Below are positions 35,443-37,884 of a DNA stretch of 37,884 nucleotides, one piece after another. The notes beneath the pieces were generated by a model, which was not told where the DNA came from, did no database searches, and saw only the letters and a program-made list of their open reading frames with translations. Position 1 is the first letter of the stretch, and every line of letters begins with the position of its first letter. Location of the stretch: the NCBI GenBank assembly GCA_027604685.1, contig JADHYX010000208.1, positions 1-37,884 of the forward strand, in the 5' to 3' direction. This DNA comes from Lobulomyces angularis. Lineage: Eukaryota > Chytridiomycota > Chytridiomycetes > Lobulomycetales > Lobulomycetaceae. The position numbers and the translations under genes were made by a program.

Positions 35443-37421
35443 CTATGGATGATCTACCAAAAAAAGTGGTTTAGCTCCATGTAATAAAATACTTTCAACT
35501 ACATCTTTTGAATTTAAAGTAGCAACGTATTCCTATTCCATAATCTTTCAAGTAGTACACCTTTCAGTGTTTGCTTACAATTTTCGCTTTTACAACAGAG
35601 CAATCCATGAACTGTTACTAATTTTTCTTTTTTACTTGGGTTAGGGTGTTGTCTTTTTTTAAAGGATTCTAAAGATTTCGTTTTACAACCCGGGCATATT
35701 GAAGAAGTTAAAAATTCGTTAACTAAACAAACTTGATATCCCGCCTTTTTAAACATCTCCCTAAAACCTTTCCTTTTGTTGGAACTTGGTACTTCATAGC
35801 TGTACCTGACCAATCTCCAATTAAAACTGATGTGTTTACTACCAAATTTTTCTTTAAATATATTTATAAACTTAGCTTCACATTTTTGAGTGTTTATAAA
35901 GCATTTAGTTTCAATTTTCTAAACAATGAGTTTATGTAGTGTAAATTCCAATTCAGTAAAACGATAAAGGTAATCCTTTGAATAAAGATTATATGCAATT
36001 GGATCAAGTTGCTTTTGTGATGGAATAGGTAAATTAATTTTTTTTAAACCATTCTTTCAATAAACTTCTTGTTTTGGTAAAAGTTTATTATCATTTTCTA
36101 ACTTTCTTCTAATAAATTCATAGTGTTTAGATCTACTTTCCTCCCTTTTTTGCATCTGAGTATATCTAAGTTTCTCATCATTCCACCCTATATAAAAATA
36201 TATTAAATAATTCTTTATTAATTTGTTTTTATCTAGATGATTTACCGAAACAATAAAATAAGTCTCTCTTATTTGGATCAATGTAAACAAGATTTTCCTT
36301 TATGAAATATTCCGAAGTTAAAACTTTTTTTTTCGGGTTACTATGTTTGGGATGTTCTTGCTTTTTGGTTTGAATAGTTGGTATGTCGTCTGGTTTTTTT
36401 CTTTTTTTTCCCTTCTATTTTTTTTTTTAATGTTGCTGTAATGTCTTCCAAACAAACAGTAATTGAAACTCCATCTGTTTCGATTGAACCCGAAAAAACC
36501 ATTTCATTTCTTGATTTGAATGGTTTCTTTTTCATGTATAAATAATTGGTTCCAAATCTCTTCCAAATTAGCTTTTCCATTTAGAGTTCCCATTGTTATT
36601 TCACTACCTAGTCCTAATACCACTTTAATTGAAATGTTAGTGTCAAATCGAATATGTCTTGGTATAGTTGAAGTAGATAATGGGAATACATTAAATTGCT
36701 TTAGTTGATGTTGTTGATATAATAATCCAAGTTTATAATAAGGTTCAAATTATTTAAAAGTACTATGAACATCGTAAGTAATAGAATTCTTTTCAATTGT
36801 TTCAGGTATATTTCTTAAAAGTTTAACAATACTCAGCTCGTATTCATTAAACTCATGGTTAACGGTAATGTTTTCTAAAATTATTTTTTGCACTAGCCTA
36901 TTTCTTGCTTGTAAAATTTTTTTATCCAATTTTTTTTTAGCATGTTTTCAGGTATTTAATGATAACTGTTTTTGAATAATCAAGTTTGAAATAAATGTTA
37001 TAAGTTTAGGAACAAAATGTTCTTGAATGTTAACAGTATAATATGCAAATTTTATTAGCTTGATACAAAGCGATTTGATCAAAGTACTTGACATTTTCTT
37101 GTATGTGGCCAAATTCACCTTTGCTTTTTTCAATATACTCCTTTAGTAATTCATTAATAATGGAAGTGTTTCCAGTACCAGTTTTTATTGTTTTTATTGA
37201 ATGATTTAAAACTTGTATATTCTAGTAAAAAAATCAACATTAATCATACTCCATTTGTTTTGGTTAGGGTAGTTTAAAATAAAATACTTAAAAAATGAGT
37301 TGTATGAATAGTTGGTTATTCGATTTGCAGTGTAAATTAAATTTTCCATTTTTTCATAATGATTAATTGTTCCAATAAATAAATTAGTAATGTTGGTTTT
37401 ATTACAGGATTGTTTTTGCAT
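35443..37421 (-). pseudogene. Degraded Fanzor (TnpB-like RNA-guided nuclease)
   Basis: Eukaryotic Fanzor relative of IS200/IS605-family TnpB, broken by stops and frameshifts. Fragments in order: N-terminal helical part (37421-37206), YYTVNIQEHFVPKL (36948-37133), a long frame through FNVFPLSTSTIPRHIRFDT interrupted by a TAA near 36749, FSGSIETDGVSITV (36341-36580), RuvC-I YIDPNKRDLFYC with the Asp codon at 36277-36279, LRYTQMQKREESRSKHY (after a possible intron), a frame-shifted LFRKLKLNA / INTQKCEAKFINIF region, GDWS (35805-35818), and a zinc ribbon SSICPGCKTK...LLCCKSENCK. RuvC-III reads WNRN where WNRD is expected, so the catalytic Asp appears lost. The C-terminus VVESILLHGAKPLFL continues in another frame to the stop at 35443. 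Family assignment is strong from motif order; activity is very unlikely. Confidence 0.85.
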
Positions 37422-37744
37422 TAGTACGATTTGAATAAAAAAAAAGTTTTATTTTTTTTTTCTTTATAGTTTTTAAAGAATTTTCTTGTGTGTGAAAAAA
37501 TATTATTATATGTTTAAAAGATAATACCCATAATAATATATATCGCGCGAGCACTATAAATTTTTAGTGTAACTTTTATTCATCTTTAAATCACTGATAA
37601 ATGGAATTTATAACAAGTAGTGTACTATAATTAAGGAAAAACTCTTAGTGAAGATAGCAGTTAGATATTAGTTTTTTAGGAGAAGTGAATGGGAATACGT
37701 TGTAGATAGTTTTGAAAATTAATGATACAGTTTTTTAATAGACT
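37422..37744. other. 5' flank of the Fanzor pseudogene
   Basis: About 320 bp upstream of the Fanzor start. Near 37545-37575 lies a short GC-containing stretch (TCGCGCGAGC) followed by a small inverted repeat, CACTA...TAGTG around a T-rich loop. This may be the transposon left end or promoter, but no terminal inverted repeat partner was found. Confidence 0.3.
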
Positions 37745-37884
37745 AGTGCTTGCGCATTATCTTTTTGAACATTTATCAAATATTCATAAAAATAATACAA
37801 CAAACAGCAATTCATATATTTAAATATTAACATAGTGAAAACTAAGTTGAAAATAAATCTATATTATTTACAAAGATGCTTTGG
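37745..37884 (-). repeat. Second copy of the Fanzor 3' flank, running out of the window
   Basis: Same orientation as 35341-35442, with a 27/29 match at 37745-37773 and weaker but collinear similarity onward. At the far right, the minus strand reads PKHLCK then TAA, positionally matching the AKPLFL tail of the first Fanzor. This suggests the 3' end of a second Fanzor copy whose body lies beyond 37884. Confidence 0.5.

Noticed and set aside
1..37884. CRISPR arrays, rRNA and tRNA genes
   Set aside because: No spaced repeat array, rRNA core sequence or convincing tRNA cloverleaf was seen by eye; a tRNA scan would be decisive.

Overview
The window looks like nuclear DNA of an early-diverging, chytrid-like fungus. 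It is very AT-rich with long A/T homopolymers. Genes are densely packed on both strands and carry many short GT-AG introns, mostly about 40-90 nt. The gene set is fungal: Rei1-type 60S factor, Clr2-like silencing protein, Sth1/Snf2 ATPase, P5B ATPase, Kcs1-type kinase, Sed5. A decayed Fanzor also fits, since Fanzors are known from chytrids. The taxon is inferred. Exon coordinates come from following reading frame and splice signals by eye; each spliced model closes in frame.

Layout. 170-1685 (-) Rei1/ZNF622-like. ~1978-3863 (+) Lines-family candidate. 4037-6756 (-) Clr2-like silencing protein. 7086-12081 (-) SNF2/STH1-type remodeller with QLQ, HSA, helicase, SnAC and bromodomain. 12424-13077 (-) mitochondrial rhodanese. 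13246-17812 (-) P5B-type ATPase of 18 exons. 17813-19125 is gene-poor, with tandem repeats, a Tc1/mariner-like relic, a 32-36 bp minisatellite and a GC-rich island. 19126-21517 (+) inositol hexakisphosphate kinase. A 10-N assembly gap lies at 21549-21558. 21823-23517 (-) and 23838-24976 (+) are divergent GlcNAc-6-phosphate deacetylase and glucosamine-6-phosphate deaminase genes. 25190-26624 (+) single-pass membrane protein. 26913-28126 (-) Sed5/syntaxin-5. 28466-29335 (-) unknown Ser/Asn-rich protein. 30000-32898 (+) PPR-like mitochondrial protein. 33340-34614 (+) secreted leucine-rich-repeat protein. 35443-37421 (-) degraded Fanzor nuclease. The window's right end holds what looks like the 3' end of a second Fanzor copy.

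Functional links. The two GlcNAc genes carry out consecutive steps (GlcNAc-6-P to GlcN-6-P to fructose-6-P) and share a 320-bp intergenic region, a small chitin-sugar catabolic cluster. The Clr2-like gene and the SNF2 ATPase are adjacent chromatin genes, but nothing shows co-regulation. The other neighbours look unrelated.

The most unusual content is the right-hand 2.5 kb. It holds a Fanzor (eukaryotic TnpB relative, RNA-guided nuclease) broken by stops and frameshifts. Its 3' flank is repeated in the same orientation about 2.4 kb away, pointing to a tandem array of OMEGA-type elements running out of the window.
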